Part shown: positions 36,456-37,876 of the stretch, in pieces | Layout of the letters: each line of letters begins with the position of its first letter | Numbering within the stretch: the stretch's first letter is position 1 | Source: a bacterium | GTDB lineage: Bacteria; Desulfobacterota_D; UBA1144 | Length of the DNA: 37,876 bases | Assembly: GCA_002708105.2 (NCBI GenBank) | Contig: PAOQ02000015.1 | Span: 1-37,876 of the forward strand | Direction of reading: 5' to 3' | Translations under genes and position numbers: made by a program | Notes under the pieces: generated by a model | Seen by the model: only the letters and a program-made list of their open reading frames with translations | The model's database searches: none | Told to the model about the DNA's origin: nothing

Positions 36456-37075
36456 TGAATATCAATATAGTTAACAGTAAAAATAAAGAAGTAGGAAAGT
36501 TTGATTTAGATTTTGATGATAATTTAGAGATCAATAGAAATGCTATTAGTCAGGTTGTAAAATGGCAACTTTCTAAGCGTAGATCAGGTTCAGCTTCAAC
36601 TAAAAACCGTGCTCTTGTAAACGCTAGTAATAAAAAACCATTTAAGCAAAAAGGTACTGGAAATGCTAGGGCGGGATCTAGAACCTCTCCTATTTGGCGT
36701 GGTGGTGGAGTTATATTTGGGCCACAAACAAAAGATTGGTCTATAAATGTTCCAAAAAAAATAAGGAAGCTTGCATTATTACATAGTCTTTTATATAAAA
36801 TTCAACAGGAAACAATAACAGTAGTTGATTCAATAGATCTTAAATCACATAAGACTAAGGATCTTATTGGACTACTAAAGCCTTTTAACTTAAATGATAA
36901 AACACTAATTATTTCAGACATTGATAATGAAAATATTAATCTGGCTTCAAGAAATATTAACAAACTTAAGTTGATTAAATCAGCTGGTGTTAATGTTTAT
37001 GATTTACTAAATTATAAATCTATCTTAATAGATAAAGAAACTCTTACAGCACTTATAGAGAGGTTGAATAAATGA
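36455..37075 (+). CDS. rplD: Large ribosomal subunit protein L4
   Basis: L4 lines the nascent peptide exit tunnel and, in E. coli, regulates the S10 operon. The 206 residues fit the family: the loop KPFKQKGTGNARAGSRTSPIWRGGGVIFGP carries the conserved Lys/Gly tip near the macrolide site, and the C-terminal Rossmann-like half has KTLIISD and NVYDLLNYKSILI. The ATG overlaps the rplC stop (TAATG) and the stop overlaps the rplW start (ATGA), so translation is coupled on both sides. Confidence 0.96.
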   Translation: MNINIVNSKNKEVGKFDLDFDDNLEINRNAISQVVKWQLSKRRSGSASTKNRALVNASNKKPFKQKGTGNARAGSRTSPIWRGGGVIFGPQTKDWSINVPKKIRKLALLHSLLYKIQQETITVVDSIDLKSHKTKDLIGLLKPFNLNDKTLIISDIDNENINLASRNINKLKLIKSAGVNVYDLLNYKSILIDKETLTALIERLNK

Positions 37076-37362
37076 AAAAATATGTTTCAGATATTATTAT
37101 AAAGCCTCTAATAACAGAAAAAACTCAGCTTATGAGTCGTGAAGAATGCTACGTTTTTGAAGTAAATCCTAAATCGACTAAAAATGAGATTAAAGATGCA
37201 ATTCAAAAATTCTTTGATGTAAAAGTTAAAGATATTAGAACATCAATAAAGCCTGGGAAGAAAGTTCTTAGAGGTGGAAGACCGGTAGGTAAAAGGTCAA
37301 AACAAAAAAAGGCATTTATAACTTTAAAAGAAGGAAAAATAGAAATAGTTCAAGGAGTTTAG
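37072..37362 (+). CDS. rplW: Large ribosomal subunit protein L23
   Basis: L23 sits at the tunnel exit and docks trigger factor and SRP. The 96 residues contain [40 protein letters not shown] (the conserved trigger-factor-binding FEV and helix), and the basic segment [17 protein letters not shown]. Length and order are standard for the S10 operon. It overlaps rplD by 4 bp and is followed after 1 bp by rplB. Confidence 0.96.
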   Translation: MKKYVSDIIIKPLITEKTQLMSREECYVFEVNPKSTKNEIKDAIQKFFDVKVKDIRTSIKPGKKVLRGGRPVGKRSKQKKAFITLKEGKIEIVQGV

Positions 37363-37363
37363 T

Positions 37364-37876
37364 ATGGGAATCAAAAAATATAAACCAACAAGTCCTGGAA
37401 GACGTTTTATGACATCAGCTGATTATGATGAAATTACTACTAAATCTCCATATAAGCCTTTAGTAACTTTTTCTCATAATAAAAAAGGTAGGAATAATCT
37501 GGGAAGGATAACTTCAAAAAGTCGTGGTGGAGGCCATAAACAATTATATAGAATTATAGATTTTAAAAGAGATAAGTTTGATGTTACCGGCATTATAAAA
37601 ACAATAGAATATGATCCAAATCGAACAGCAAGAATAGCCTTAGTTAATTATATGGACGGTGAAAAAAGATATATACTTGCACCTTTGGGAATTAAAATTG
37701 GTGATAAAATAGTTGCTTCATCAAAAACTGAAATTAGTAACGGGAATTCCTTGGAGCTTAAAAATATTCCTGAAGGCACAATTATACACAACATAGAACT
37801 ATCACCAGGCAATGGTGGCAAGCTGGCAAGATCTGCAGGAACGTATGCTCAAGTTCTTGGTAACGAAAATGATTTA
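37364..37876 (+). CDS. rplB: Large ribosomal subunit protein L2, 5' part (3' end outside window)
   Basis: L2 binds 23S rRNA near the peptidyl transferase centre and is needed for subunit association. My translation gives 171 codons open to the window end, beginning [17 protein letters not shown]. It includes [32 protein letters not shown] and the start of the C-terminal domain at [19 protein letters not shown]. These are unmistakable L2 segments. AAGGAG at 37352-37357, within the end of rplW, precedes the ATG with good spacing. About 100 C-terminal residues, including the catalytic-centre His region, lie beyond the window. Confidence 0.95.
   Translation, partial: MGIKKYKPTSPGRRFMTSADYDEITTKSPYKPLVTFSHNKKGRNNLGRITSKSRGGGHKQLYRIIDFKRDKFDVTGIIKTIEYDPNRTARIALVNYMDGEKRYILAPLGIKIGDKIVASSKTEISNGNSLELKNIPEGTIIHNIELSPGNGGKLARSAGTYAQVLGNENDL

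Noticed and set aside
1-37876. Mobile elements, CRISPR arrays, defence islands or tRNA genes
   Set aside because: I looked through both strands and all gaps. The intergenic spaces are under about 70 bp, and no transposase, repeat array or tRNA cloverleaf was apparent.

Overview
The window is a gene-dense, strongly AT-rich (about one third G+C by eye) bacterial chromosome segment made almost entirely of housekeeping genes. No rRNA, tRNA, insertion sequence, phage gene, CRISPR array or gap longer than about 70 bp was found. The proteins are proteobacterial in type. RpoC has the SI3 insertion in its trigger loop and RpoB has a large insertion before the C-terminal catalytic region. RpoZ, S10, EF-Tu and PurF have sequence signatures that look most like Alphaproteobacteria or a neighbouring deep lineage. 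Tight packing and low G+C suggest a streamlined, probably aquatic, free-living cell. The taxonomic call is inference; other AT-rich streamlined groups are not excluded.

Layout: (1) 1-11441, + strand: the end of rpiB, then secE-nusG-rplK-rplA-rplJ-rplL-rpoB-rpoC, the classic secretion/antitermination/ribosomal stalk/RNA polymerase cluster. A near-consensus promoter inside the end of rplJ precedes rplL. (2) 11447-31094: about 19.7 kb of mixed-strand housekeeping genes: valS; purL-purF (minus); mnmA-mtaB; aspS (minus); era; a ScpB-like crotonase (minus); two tandem FmdB-like zinc-ribbon paralogs; hisE plus a small unknown gene (minus); rpoZ; a CoA-pyrophosphatase-type Nudix gene; ssb-glmU-glmS; purD. 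(3) 31100-37876, + strand: a perfect TTGACA promoter, then the str operon rpsL-rpsG-fusA-tuf running straight into the S10 operon rpsJ-rplC-rplD-rplW-rplB, the last cut by the window end.

The genes serve transcription (rpoB, rpoC, rpoZ, nusG), translation (ribosomal proteins, EF-G, EF-Tu, ValRS, AspRS, Era, MnmA, MtaB), purine synthesis (purL, purF, purD), UDP-GlcNAc supply (glmS, glmU), histidine synthesis (hisE), replication/repair (ssb) and protein export (secE).

No clearly new multi-gene system is visible. The items most worth a second look are: the tandem FmdB-like paralogs with a roughly 90-residue insertion splitting the zinc ribbon; an acidic N-terminal extension of about 55 residues on L3; a recurring promoter layout (era, aspS, ssb, purD) that predicts leaderless or near-leaderless mRNAs; the dedicated rplL promoter; and convergent gene pairs that abut with zero spacer.
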